Positions 34,443 through 42,523 of a DNA stretch of 64,000 nucleotides are shown here, piece by piece (position 1 is the first letter of the stretch; each line of letters begins with the position of its first letter). This DNA comes from Clostridium sp. AWRP. Its GTDB lineage: Bacteria > Bacillota > Clostridia > Clostridiales > Clostridiaceae. The translations under genes were made by a program, and so were the position numbers. The stretch is taken from NCBI RefSeq assembly GCF_004006395.2, contig NZ_CP029758.2, positions 3,782,001 to 3,846,000 on the forward strand. The letters are read 5' to 3'. The notes below the pieces were generated by a model that worked only from the letters and a program-made list of their open reading frames with translations, had not been told where the DNA came from and ran no database searches.

Positions 34443-35693
34443 TTAGTGAAAACTGCTGCGTTTAGATTCTCTTTTTAAAACATGAACCGTTGGATCTTTT
34501 AAGACAGTCCTAGCCACTTCGTATATATTTTCTCTAGTTATACTTTCAATTTCATCTATATCATCGACACATTTATATATACTTTCACCTTCTATAGCCT
34601 GATGTAAAACATAATTTCCTATATCCGTGGCATCTTCAAGGGTAAATACTACTGCAGTTTTTAATATCTTCTTCATTAAGCTTATAGTATTATCATCAAA
34701 TTTTATTTCCTCATTCTTTACTTTATATATACATTTTTCTATAGTATCCATAGCAGATTTTATATTCTTTTCACTGACTGAAGTATATATATATAAAGTC
34801 TTTACTCCCGTAGTCAAATCCAAATCCGTATATACGTCATAAGCAAGTCCTTTTTCCTCTCTTAGTTTTCTAAATAAAATAGAATTGCTGCTTTCACCAA
34901 ATCTATGATTCAATATTTTAAGTGCCAATTCCTCTTTTTTACTTAATCCATAAAAAGTAAAAAGATACACAATAGTACTCTGCTCTATATCTTTTTTATA
35001 AGAAACTTCCCTACAGGGTATATTTTGTTCAATTATTATGTCGTTTCTAGTAAATTTTCTGTACTTCCAGTCTTTAAAATATTTCCATACCAAATCATAA
35101 ATTTCTTCGTGTTCGTAAGAAGAAACTACTGTTATGAAACAATTATTAGGAACATAATAATTATTATAAAATTCTACTAAATCTTTCCTTGTAAATTTAG
35201 TTACTCCCTCTTCATCTCCTGCAGTATCAAATCTTAATGGACCTTTTTTAAAAGCTAACTTATTTACTTTTTCAAAACTATACGTTTCTATATCATCTTT
35301 ACTGCTTTTTATTTCTGATAATATAACTTCTCTTTCCTTTTCAATTTCTTCATCCGGAAATATAGAATTTATAAACATATCGGAAATAATTTCCATAGAC
35401 TTTTCTAATTCTTCCCTTAATGAGGTAATACTATACACTGTAGAATTATTGTCTGTATATGCATTATATTCTCCACCCAAAATTTCTAAATCATTGTTTA
35501 ATTTCTTATTGTCTCTAGACTTAGTACCTTTAAAAAGCATATGTTCAATAAAATGTGATATACCCTTCTCCTGAACACTTTCATATATAGCTCCTATTTT
35601 AATTCCAGCATGAAAAGCCGCTATATAAGTATCTCTTTTTATAGTAATAAGTTTTATACCATTAGGTAAAACTTTTTGTCTAGCATCAAACAT
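34443..35693 (-). CDS. M16 family zinc metallopeptidase (processing protease-like)
   Basis: 416 residues. The inverted zinc motif HFIEH (about residues 46-50) with the downstream glutamate in EREVILSEI (about 122) marks an active M16B peptidase. The second, inactive half contains the usual R/Y pair region FRKLREEKGLAYDVY. These enzymes degrade peptides in the cytoplasm or process small precursors, and related clostridial genes lie next to recX or pnp. The start has AAAGGAGA at ideal spacing. Confidence 0.9.
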   Translation of the reverse strand: MFDARQKVLPNGIKLITIKRDTYIAAFHAGIKIGAIYESVQEKGISHFIEHMLFKGTKSRDNKKLNNDLEILGGEYNAYTDNNSTVYSITSLREELEKSMEIISDMFINSIFPDEEIEKEREVILSEIKSSKDDIETYSFEKVNKLAFKKGPLRFDTAGDEEGVTKFTRKDLVEFYNNYYVPNNCFITVVSSYEHEEIYDLVWKYFKDWKYRKFTRNDIIIEQNIPCREVSYKKDIEQSTIVYLFTFYGLSKKEELALKILNHRFGESSNSILFRKLREEKGLAYDVYTDLDLTTGVKTLYIYTSVSEKNIKSAMDTIEKCIYKVKNEEIKFDDNTISLMKKILKTAVVFTLEDATDIGNYVLHQAIEGESIYKCVDDIDEIESITRENIYEVARTVLKDPTVHVLKRESKRSSFH

Positions 35694-35808
35694 ATAAATT
35701 CTCCTTTAAAATAAAAACTATCGTACATTATATTATAATTTATATACAGTCAAATAGAAAGAGCATAAAATTAGACTAATTGCTAATTACAGAAAACTAA
35801 ATTAAAAT

Positions 35809-35837
35809 TTGATAATATGTATATACTATGATATGAT
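35809..35837 (+). promoter_or_regulatory. Promoter of the DEAD-box helicase gene
   Basis: TTGATA (35809-35814), 17-bp spacer, TATGAT (35832-35837). The leader would be about 35 nt. Confidence 0.55.
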
Positions 35838-35877
35838 AAACTTTGTTTTGTAATATAAAAAAGAAAGAGGAGTTTTA

Positions 35878-37455
35878 ATGGAAAATATTAATTTTAGTGA
35901 TTTAAATTTAGATCCTAAGGTTCTTCAAGCAATTGATAATATGGGATTTGAAGAACCATCTCAAATTCAAGCTGAATCAATCCCTGTAATACTAGATGGG
36001 AATGATGTAATCGGTCAGGCACAGACAGGTACAGGAAAGACTTTAGCTTTTGGAGCACCTATGTTAAGCAAAATAACTACCAAAAGTAAACACATCTCAG
36101 CTCTTATAGTTACTCCCACCCGAGAACTTGCAATTCAAGTAAATGATGAGTTGTCCAGAATTGCTAAATTCAAAAAAGTAGCCCTATTACCTATATACGG
36201 TGGTCAACCTATAGACAGACAAATTAGATCTTTAAAAAGAGGTGTAGATGTAGTAGTAGGCACCCCTGGAAGAATACTTGATCATATAAAGAGAAAAACT
36301 TTAGATCTTAGCAATATAGAATTTTTAATATTAGATGAAGCAGATGAAATGTTGGATATGGGTTTTATAGAAGATATAGAAAACATAATAAAAGCCGCAA
36401 ATTCTGACAGACAGACATTGCTGTTCTCTGCTACTATGCCAGATCAAATAAGGAAGTTATCTTCCAGATATATGAAGTCAAATATTAAGTGCATAAAAAT
36501 AGCTAAAAACACATTGACTGTAGAAAAAACAAAACAATATTACTATGAGATAAAGCAAAAAGATAGATTTGAATCTTTATGTAGAATTCTAGATGTAGAT
36601 GAACCTTCAAGTGCTATAATATTTTGCAAAACTAAACGTGGAGTAGATGAATTAGTAGAGGGTTTGCAGGCTAGAGGATACAATGTAGAAGGTATGCACG
36701 GTGATATGGGACAAAACCAGAGATTAAATACCCTTAGAAAGTTTAAAGAAGGTTCCCTTGAATTCCTAGTTGCCACAGATGTAGCTGCAAGAGGTATAGA
36801 CGTAGAAAATGTTTCCCACGTTATAAATTATGACCTCCCACAGGACACAGAATCTTATGTCCATAGAATTGGAAGAACCGGAAGGGCAAACAAAGAAGGT
36901 ATTGCCTATTCCTTAGTAACACCTAGAGAATACATACTTTTAAAGCAAATAGAGAAGTTTACCAAGAGTAAGATAAGAAGGAAAGAAATTCCTACAGTAG
37001 ATGATATCTATGAAGCCAAGTATAAAAATATAGAAGAGCAAGTTAGAAACATTATATCTGAAGACAATTATAAAAATTTTATTCCTATAGCAACTGAATT
37101 AGATGAAGAGTACAATCTAGTAGACGTAGCAGCTGCCCTTATGAAAATAATTTTTGACAAAGAATTAAGCTTTGATTATAAGGAAAATTCCTTAACTGTA
37201 GATGAAAAAGATGTTAGATTATTCCTCTCCATAGGTAGAATGGATAATTTAACTCCTAGAAAACTTTTAAAATTTATAAGTGAAACTTCTTCAGTTGAAG
37301 CCTATGAAATAGGTGATATAGATATACTAAATAAATTTACATTTATAAATGTTCCAGAAAGAGTATCTTCTATTATATTGAAAAAAACTAATGGTAAAAA
37401 ACTTCAGGGAAGAAGAGTTTCCGTTGAAGTGGCTAAAAGTAAAAAATCTCATTAG
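35878..37455 (+). CDS. DEAD-box ATP-dependent RNA helicase with DbpA-like RNA-binding domain
   Basis: 525 residues. Q motif (GFEEPSQIQAESIP), motif I AQTGTGKT (about 44-51), motif II DEAD (about 154-157), motif III SAT (about 185-187) and motif VI HRIGRTGRA (about 325) are complete. The last 75 residues form a DbpA-type RNA recognition domain (VRLFLSIGRMDNLTPRKLLKFI) that in the YxiN/DbpA group binds 23S rRNA; the middle segment resembles DeaD/CsdA. A role in ribosome assembly or mRNA turnover in the cold is likely. The start has GAGGAG five bases upstream. Confidence 0.92.
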   Translation: MENINFSDLNLDPKVLQAIDNMGFEEPSQIQAESIPVILDGNDVIGQAQTGTGKTLAFGAPMLSKITTKSKHISALIVTPTRELAIQVNDELSRIAKFKKVALLPIYGGQPIDRQIRSLKRGVDVVVGTPGRILDHIKRKTLDLSNIEFLILDEADEMLDMGFIEDIENIIKAANSDRQTLLFSATMPDQIRKLSSRYMKSNIKCIKIAKNTLTVEKTKQYYYEIKQKDRFESLCRILDVDEPSSAIIFCKTKRGVDELVEGLQARGYNVEGMHGDMGQNQRLNTLRKFKEGSLEFLVATDVAARGIDVENVSHVINYDLPQDTESYVHRIGRTGRANKEGIAYSLVTPREYILLKQIEKFTKSKIRRKEIPTVDDIYEAKYKNIEEQVRNIISEDNYKNFIPIATELDEEYNLVDVAAALMKIIFDKELSFDYKENSLTVDEKDVRLFLSIGRMDNLTPRKLLKFISETSSVEAYEIGDIDILNKFTFINVPERVSSIILKKTNGKKLQGRRVSVEVAKSKKSH

Positions 37456-37499
37456 TTTACTTTTAGTATACTGTTTACACGTCTTATAATAAAACAATT

Positions 37500-37551
37500 A
37501 AGCCCTATGTCCCAAGGAATACGTCTCAATTTAAGGGTTTTGGGGCTTTTT
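37500..37551 (+). terminator. Probable terminator of the helicase gene
   Basis: AAGCCC (37500-37505) pairs with GGGCTT (37543-37548), with weaker inner pairing, followed by TTTTTG. Confidence 0.6.
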
Positions 37552-37671
37552 GTAATTTAAAAATATTGTTTCTAAATTATAATTACAAATTTTTATCATA
37601 ATAATATTTACCATGATACCTCATATTAAATAGATTTTAAAAGAATAATTTAATAGAAAAGGAGATTTACA

Positions 37672-38241
37672 ATGTCTAAAATATTTTTTAAAGGCAGTTG
37701 TATGCTGAATCCTGTACCTTCAGTACTTATAACTTCAAAAAGTAAAAATAGTGATATAAATGTGTTCACTGCTGCCTGGGTAGGCAATGCATGTACTAAA
37801 CCCCCTATGATTACTATAGCCATAAAACCAGAGAGATTATCCTATAAATACATAAAGGAGACAATGGAATTTGCAGTAAATCTTCCTTCTAGAAATTTAA
37901 CCAGAATTGTAGATTTATGCGGTGTAAAATCTGGCAGAGACTTTAATAAAATAAAAGAATGCAAATTAGAATTAGAAAAAAGTGAAAAAATATTCGTTCC
38001 TTGTATTAAAGAATGTGCTGTTAACATGGAATGCAAGGTTAAAAGTATAATTCCTCTTGGAAGCCATCATTTATTTATAGCTGAAATTTTATCGGTTCAC
38101 GTAGATGAAAATCTAATAGATAATAAGGGTAAAATACATTTAGAAAAAGCCGATCTCATATGCTATTCTCACGGAGAATACTTTCCTTTAAATTCAAAGC
38201 CTCTAGGTAAATTCGGATTTTCTGTTAAAAAGAAAAGATAG
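37672..38241 (+). CDS. Flavin reductase family protein (flavoredoxin-like)
   Basis: 189 residues. The split-barrel FMN-binding fold is indicated by NPVPSVLITSKSKN, NVFTAAWVGNACTKPPMITIAI and the helix KYIKETMEFAVNLPS. Later GSHHLFIAEILSVHVDE and the C-terminal SHGEYFPL fit the flavoredoxin group. It probably binds FMN and passes electrons, in sulfate or nitrogen compound reduction or in unknown redox chains. AAGGAG supports the start. Beyond its 3' end lies a MITE-like copy and then a minus-strand SAM riboswitch whose read-through transcript would be antisense to this gene. Confidence 0.87.
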   Translation: MSKIFFKGSCMLNPVPSVLITSKSKNSDINVFTAAWVGNACTKPPMITIAIKPERLSYKYIKETMEFAVNLPSRNLTRIVDLCGVKSGRDFNKIKECKLELEKSEKIFVPCIKECAVNMECKVKSIIPLGSHHLFIAEILSVHVDENLIDNKGKIHLEKADLICYSHGEYFPLNSKPLGKFGFSVKKKR

Positions 38242-38257
38242 TTTCAAATTAGACTAC

Positions 38258-38334
38258 AGAGTTTCTAAGTAGAAAGTTTACTTATAACAATCACATACCA
38301 ACAAACTTTATTACACTAAAAACTTTTGATGCTC
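38258..38334. repeat. MITE-like element, GTTTCTA family, copy B (partial)
   Basis: It starts GAGTTTCTAAGTAGAAAG and continues with ACTTATA, CACATA and CTAAAAACTTTTGATG, a diverged version of the left part of copies A (22783) and C (41104). Its right half is absent; the SAM riboswitch terminator begins directly after it. Confidence 0.5.
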
Positions 38335-38485
38335 AAAAAAATCTTCCTGTAGGTATCCCTACAGGAAGATTAATATTCTTCCACTTCTTATCTTTAAGGC
38401 AATACCTGCTGGAATTGACACAATTGAATCACATACAGGTTGCCGGGCTTCATATGGCCAGTCCCTCTGCCGCTCTTGATAAGAA
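38335..38485 (-). ncRNA. SAM-I (S-box) riboswitch with terminator, no gene downstream
   Basis: On the minus strand the aptamer spans 38485 to 38385. P1 is formed by 38478-38485 and 38385-38392 (8 bp, TTCTTATC with GATAAGAA). The signature GAGGGACTGGCC (38467-38456) and the core GCCCGGCAACCTG (38448-38436) match the S-box consensus. The expression platform is a perfect 13-bp hairpin (38341-38353 with 38358-38370) followed by six T. In known cases SAM binding lets the terminator form. Here the next gene on the same strand is beyond the convergent flavin reductase gene, so the switch is orphan or controls an antisense RNA. Confidence 0.93.
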
Positions 38486-38505
38486 CTTATTATTTAATTT
38501 AATAA

Positions 38506-38534
38506 AATGTAGCAAACTGCTAATTATTTGTCAA
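38506..38534 (-). promoter_or_regulatory. Promoter of the SAM riboswitch
   Basis: On the minus strand TTGACA (38534-38529), 17-bp spacer, TACATT (38511-38506), placing the transcript start near 38499, just ahead of the aptamer. The -35 is consensus. Confidence 0.75.
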
Positions 38535-38585
38535 CATATTTTAAGCAATTTAACTTATAAAAATAAAACATTCAACAAATTTATT

Positions 38586-39050
38586 TTACAATAATTTTTC
38601 AACTTGCACATCATAACTTCCATCAGGAGATGCCACAGTTGCCTTTTGACCTACTTTTAGTTTATAAAGTGCCTTTCCTAAAGGAGACTCTATACTTATC
38701 TTCATATTTTTAACATCTGCTTCTACTGTACTAACTAAAGTAACTTCTTCAGTTTCATCTACGTCACAAAATTTTACTAATGCAGTTTTATTTATATCGA
38801 ATACGTCTGCTTCCGAAGAACTTTCTATTATTACTGCATTTTTGAGCTGAGCTTCGAGTTCCTGTATTCTAGTCTCAGTCATAGATTGATCATCTTTTGC
38901 AGCATCATAATCTGCATTTTCACTTAAATCACCTTGTGCACGTGCTGCTTTCAACGCTAACTTGATTTCTACCCTTTTAACTGTTTTTAAGTATTCTAAT
39001 TCATCTTCTAACTTTTTTTTACCTGATTCTGTAAGAATCACATCCTGCAT
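38586..39050 (-). CDS. greA: Transcription elongation factor GreA
   Basis: 154 residues from ATG 39050 (GGGTGAT upstream). The N-terminal coiled coil has the tip GDLSENADYDAAKDDQ with both acidic residues that reach the RNA polymerase active site. The C-terminal globular FKBP-like domain includes the SPLGKALYKLKVGQ block. It rescues backtracked polymerase by stimulating RNA cleavage. It is a stand-alone gene; clostridia often carry a second greA near lysS, so this may be a paralogue. A shortened copy of a structured repeat lies directly upstream. Confidence 0.92.
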   Translation of the reverse strand: MQDVILTESGKKKLEDELEYLKTVKRVEIKLALKAARAQGDLSENADYDAAKDDQSMTETRIQELEAQLKNAVIIESSSEADVFDINKTALVKFCDVDETEEVTLVSTVEADVKNMKISIESPLGKALYKLKVGQKATVASPDGSYDVQVEKLL

Positions 39051-39077
39051 AAAAAAATCACCCACTATTCTAAATTT

Positions 39078-39131
39078 TATCTGATGGCTACCTACTGTAA
39101 CACTTCCACTAAGTAAGATTCATTGATAAGG
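39078..39131. repeat. Structured two-hairpin element, deleted copy
   Basis: It shares both ends with 42398-42523 (TTATCTGATGGCTACCTACT on the left, AAGTAAGATTCATTGAT on the right) but lacks the inner 77 bp. The junction lies at the short direct repeat ACTCCCACT that flanks this segment in the long copy. Confidence 0.7.
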
Positions 39132-39306
39132 CTTTGCTGCGAAACTTGATAAATTTTGTATAAGTTTAATAGCTTTTATACATTTATTTACTTTACTATT
39201 TTATTATAATATTACTAATTAAATAATACAAGTTAAATGATAAAATCACTTATTATTCATACTATTTAAGCCCATATTTTGCAAATAATGTGACGTTAAG
39301 ATCATA

Positions 39307-39336
39307 TTGACATTAAAATATTTATCATTATATAAT
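39307..39336 (+). promoter_or_regulatory. Promoter of yitT-family gene
   Basis: TTGACA (39307-39312), 18-bp spacer, TATAAT (39331-39336); both boxes are consensus. The predicted start near 39343 leaves a leader of about 150 nt. Confidence 0.75.
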
Positions 39337-39342
39337 ATTATT

Positions 39343-39440
39343 GGAAGTAAATTTAAAAAGACATTCTCACAATAAATTTGTGTGTAATGAGAGCATATAA
39401 ATCTAAGACTTTCTTACTTGGGTTTTATGTGCTTTTTTTG
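39343..39440 (+). promoter_or_regulatory. Candidate attenuator leader upstream of yitT-family gene
   Basis: Within the leader AGCATATAAA (39392-39401) pairs with TTTATGTGCT (39424-39433), and the stem runs into seven T, a good intrinsic terminator 50 nt before the gene. Just upstream TTCTCA (39364-39369) can pair with TGAGAG (39388-39393), which overlaps the terminator 5' arm, so the two structures exclude each other. No known riboswitch family was recognised. Confidence 0.5.
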
Positions 39441-39491
39441 ATGAATAAACTACGAAATTAAATAGAAATTATATATAGGAGGCTTTAACTT

Positions 39492-40340
39492 ATGAAAATA
39501 AATTTGAAAGATATTTTTCTTATACTAGTAGGTTCACTTTTTGTAGCTTTTGGCACTTATTTTTTCCTAGCTCCAAATCATATAGCAGCTGGAGGAACAA
39601 GCGGTATAGCCATAATTATAAATAGTATATTTCCAAGTATTCCAATAGGTCTTTTAATGATGGGCATGGAAGTTATACTTTTTACCATTGGTATAATTGT
39701 AATAGGACCTGTGTTTGGTGGTAAAACCATATTTTGTAGCTTTTCTATATCTGCTCTTGTACTTTTAATGGGAAAAATGTACCCTAATATAAAGCCTTTC
39801 AGCAATGATATTTTAATTCAACTCATATTAGGCATACTCATATGTGGATTAGGTATGGGAATTGTATTTAACTTAAACGCCTCTACTGGTGGAACAGATA
39901 TAATTGCAAAAATAATAAACAAATACACTCAAATAAGTATAGGCAAATCTGTTTTAATGGCAGACATCGCAATAACTATAGCAGCAACCCTAATACTTGG
40001 AGTAAATAAGGGAATGTATGCAATTCTTGGAGTAATATTGAATTCTACTATAATTGATAAAGTTATATTAAGTTTGAACTCCTATAAGCAAGTGGCTATA
40101 ATAAGTAACAATGGTGAAAATATAAAAAAATATATTGTAAATGAACTATCTAGAAGTGCAACTATATATTATGCCAAAGGAGCCTATAAAAATAGCAATA
40201 AAGAAGTTATAACCACCATTTTAGATAGAAAACAATTTTTGAAGTTAAAAAATTATATAAAAGTTTTAGATGACAAAGCCTTTATTACTGTAAATGATAT
40301 AAATGAAGTACTAGGAGAAGGATTTACTCGTATAATATAA
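39492..40340 (+). CDS. YitT family membrane protein (DUF2179)
   Basis: 282 residues. Five to six membrane helices (about 8-28, 38-70, 80-95, 105-130, 150-185) belong to the YitT_membrane family (GGTSGIAIIIN, NASTGGTDIIAKIIN are the repeated glycine motifs). The soluble C-terminal DUF2179 domain (about 205-280) contains ARSATIYYAKGAYKN and is thought to bind a ligand. The function is unknown; a transporter is likely. AGGAGG supports the start. It has its own strong promoter and a possible attenuator. Confidence 0.9.
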   Translation: MKINLKDIFLILVGSLFVAFGTYFFLAPNHIAAGGTSGIAIIINSIFPSIPIGLLMMGMEVILFTIGIIVIGPVFGGKTIFCSFSISALVLLMGKMYPNIKPFSNDILIQLILGILICGLGMGIVFNLNASTGGTDIIAKIINKYTQISIGKSVLMADIAITIAATLILGVNKGMYAILGVILNSTIIDKVILSLNSYKQVAIISNNGENIKKYIVNELSRSATIYYAKGAYKNSNKEVITTILDRKQFLKLKNYIKVLDDKAFITVNDINEVLGEGFTRII

Positions 40341-40360
40341 AAAACTGTTCAGTTTTTTAT
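40339..40360 (+). terminator. Short terminator-like hairpin after yitT-family gene
   Basis: AAAAAACT (40339-40346), loop GTTC, AGTTTTTT (40351-40358). The stem is mostly A-T, so it may be weak. Confidence 0.5.
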
Positions 40361-40435
40361 ATTTAATTTATAGAATAATAATTCAACTCCTGGTAATAAT
40401 TTAAATTAGTACTAAAACTAGAGGAGGATGTAAAA

Positions 40436-41080
40436 ATGGCACTGCCAAATCACATAGGTATAATTCCAGATGGAAACAGGCGCTGGGCAGTTAAAAGAGG
40501 GTTAAGTAAAGAAAAAGGATATAGTTTTGGTCTAAAACCTGGAATAGAATTATTTAAATTATGTGAAAAATTAGGGATAAATGAATTAACCTATTATGGA
40601 TTCACTACAGATAATACTAAAAGACCAGCAATTCAAGCTAAAGCCTTTACCAAAGCTTGTGTAGAAGCTGTAAAAATACTTTCAAAAGAAAATGCTTCTC
40701 TTTTGGTAGTTGGAAATTCTAACTCTCCTATGTTTCCAAAAGAACTTCTCCCTTACACGGTTAGAAAAGACTTCGGTAAAGGGGGAATAAAGGTTAATTT
40801 TTTAGTAAATTATGGATGGGAATGGGACTTAGGTAAAACTAAAAATTTATCAACTACAAATAGACATTCCATTATATCCAGTATAAATTCCCATGATATA
40901 TCAAGAGTAGATTTAATAATAAGATGGGGTGGTAGAAGAAGGCTCAGTGGATTTTTACCAGTTCAATCTGTATATTCAGATTTTTACATAATAGATGACT
41001 ATTGGCCTGATTTTAAAATGGAACATTTGATGAATGCTCTAAAATGGTATAATGACCAGGATATAACTTTAGGTGGATAA
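40436..41080 (+). CDS. Cis-prenyltransferase (UPP synthase family), short divergent form
   Basis: 214 residues. The diphosphate-binding start HIGIIPDGNRRWAVKRG carries the catalytic Asp of the family. YYGFTTDNTKRP and SVYSDFYIIDDYWPDF match the later conserved regions. It is shorter than typical UppS (about 230-250) and differs at conserved spots: DGNRRW instead of DGNGRW, and RWGGRRRLSGF where UppS has RxSGExRLSNF. So it may make a different chain length or product, or be a second enzyme next to a housekeeping uppS elsewhere. The ribosome binding site AGAGGAGG is excellent. Confidence 0.83.
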   Translation: MALPNHIGIIPDGNRRWAVKRGLSKEKGYSFGLKPGIELFKLCEKLGINELTYYGFTTDNTKRPAIQAKAFTKACVEAVKILSKENASLLVVGNSNSPMFPKELLPYTVRKDFGKGGIKVNFLVNYGWEWDLGKTKNLSTTNRHSIISSINSHDISRVDLIIRWGGRRRLSGFLPVQSVYSDFYIIDDYWPDFKMEHLMNALKWYNDQDITLGG

Positions 41081-41087
41081 TTTTCTC

Positions 41088-41244
41088 CTAATTTAAATAT
41101 AAAGTTTCTAGATTGAAAGTTACTTTATACAAAGCATATAATGACAAATTTTAGCACCATAAAAACTTTTGACAAGTCTAAAGCTTTTAAAGGTGCTTTC
41201 AATTTTGTCATTACATTTTATGTATAAGTTTAAATTTAAATTAG
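41088..41244. repeat. MITE-like element, GTTTCTA family, copy C
   Basis: A 157-bp element bounded by perfect 11-bp inverted ends CTAATTTAAAT (41088-41098) and ATTTAAATTAG (41234-41244). The inner part GTTTCTAGATTGAAAG, CATATAATGACAAATTT, CCATAAAAACTTTTGACA matches copy A, and the right half is roughly the inverse of the left. It fills much of the 378-bp spacer; the remainder holds the CDF promoter. Confidence 0.7.
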
Positions 41245-41370
41245 AATACCTATAATCATATTTATTTAATTTACATATAATAAATTGTGCGTTTATTTTC
41301 CTATCATTTAGTTTGTATTGAAGTGAATTTTCTTTATCAATTGAGAATACATATCGAAGGTGATTTTTTA

Positions 41371-41402
41371 TTGACTTATAATGATTTTTGTCCTATTATA
41401 AT
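41371..41402 (+). promoter_or_regulatory. Probable promoter of the CDF transporter gene
   Basis: TTGACT (41371-41376) with TATTAT (41394-41399) at 17 bp, or TATAAT (41397-41402) at 20 bp. Confidence 0.5.
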
Positions 41403-41458
41403 ATGTATTAGTTCTTATCACTTGATAACTACTAAATTTTAGGGGAGATGTTTTTTAA

Positions 41459-42367
41459 ATGGATGAAAAAGTAAAGACAGCAAGACTTTCTATAATTTCT
41501 AATGCATGTTTAATAACTATGAAATTAATAGTTGGCATAATTACGGGATCAGTTAGTATCCTATCAGAAGCCATACATTCAACTATGGATTTAATTGCAG
41601 CTATAATATCGTTTTTTTCTGTTAAAATATCATCCAAGCCTGCAGATGCAGAGCATCCTTACGGGCACGGTAAATTCGAAAATGTATCTGGTGTAATCGA
41701 AGCACTGCTTATATTTGCTGCATCTATATGGATAATAGTAGAAGCTATAAAAAAGATAGTAAGTGGAGGAGAAGTATCCTCATCCAGTCTGGGATTCTTT
41801 GTTATGTTTTTTTCTGCTGCAATAAACTTTTTAGTATCCAAAAGATTATATAAAGTAGCTAAAAAAACTGACTCTATTGCTTTAGAAGCAGATGCCCTTC
41901 ATCTTAAAACAGATGTATATACTTCCCTTGGCGTTGGCGTAGGGCTTTTTCTAATATGGATTACAAAACTGAATTTTCTAGATCCTGTAATAGCCGTAGT
42001 TGTAGCTTTATTTATTTTAAAGGAAGCCCTATGTCTGTTAAAAAAAGCTTTTAATCCATTAGTAGATGTAAAATTATCTGATAAGGAAATCAGCATTGTA
42101 AAAGATTGTATATCTAAATACAGTGCCGGATATTGCAGTTTTCACCGATTAAGAACCAGGAAATCTGGAAATAAAAGATATGTAGATGTTCATTTAGTAT
42201 TTCCTGAAGATATGCATATAAAGGTTGCCCATAAATTGTGTGATGACATAGAAAATGAAATGAGTCACTCACTTCAGAATACGGAAGTAATGATTCATCT
42301 GGAATCCTGTGACGACAAATGTACTAGCTGTAGATTTGCTGATACAACAAAATGCAAAAATAGATAG
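41459..42367 (+). CDS. Cation diffusion facilitator family transporter
   Basis: 302 residues. Six membrane helices; metal-site motifs HSTMD in helix 2 and ALHLKTDVYTS in helix 5 (an HxxxD pattern in each), plus the HPYGHGKFE loop, identify a CDF metal/proton antiporter exporting Zn, Mn, Fe or similar. The cytoplasmic C-terminal domain contains the usual VDVHLVFPEDM strand. It ends with an unusual cysteine-rich tail (CDDKCTSCRFADTTKC) that could bind metal. The gene stands alone with its own promoter and terminator. Confidence 0.92.
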   Translation: MDEKVKTARLSIISNACLITMKLIVGIITGSVSILSEAIHSTMDLIAAIISFFSVKISSKPADAEHPYGHGKFENVSGVIEALLIFAASIWIIVEAIKKIVSGGEVSSSSLGFFVMFFSAAINFLVSKRLYKVAKKTDSIALEADALHLKTDVYTSLGVGVGLFLIWITKLNFLDPVIAVVVALFILKEALCLLKKAFNPLVDVKLSDKEISIVKDCISKYSAGYCSFHRLRTRKSGNKRYVDVHLVFPEDMHIKVAHKLCDDIENEMSHSLQNTEVMIHLESCDDKCTSCRFADTTKCKNR

Positions 42368-42394
42368 GATTTTCATCCTATCTATTTTAATGTT
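42357..42394 (+). terminator. Terminator of the CDF gene
   Basis: AAAATAGATAGGA (42357-42369) pairs perfectly with TCCTATCTATTTT (42376-42388); T-rich tail follows. The stem includes the stop codon. Confidence 0.85.
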
Positions 42395-42397
42395 TTT

Positions 42398-42523
42398 TAT
42401 CTGATGGCTACCTACTGTAACACTCCCACTTCTATCAAAGTGGGAGATAACAGTAGCTACGCCCCTAGATAATTCATCTAAACTTAGTGGGATAAAAAAC
42501 TCCCACTAAGTAAGATTCATTGA
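42398..42523. repeat. Structured two-hairpin element (IS200/IS605-like end or non-autonomous relic), full copy
   Basis: Hairpin 1: CTACTGTAACACTCCCACTT (42412-42431) with AAGTGGGAGATAACAGTAG (42438-42456), nearly perfect. Hairpin 2: CTTAGTGGGA (42483-42492) with TCCCACTAAG (42501-42510), perfect. The edges TTATCTGATGGCTAC and AAGATTCATTGAT are shared with the deleted copy at 39078. No coding capacity. The paired hairpins next to fixed edges recall IS200/IS605 ends or a TnpB-associated RNA scaffold, which is an inference. Confidence 0.7.
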
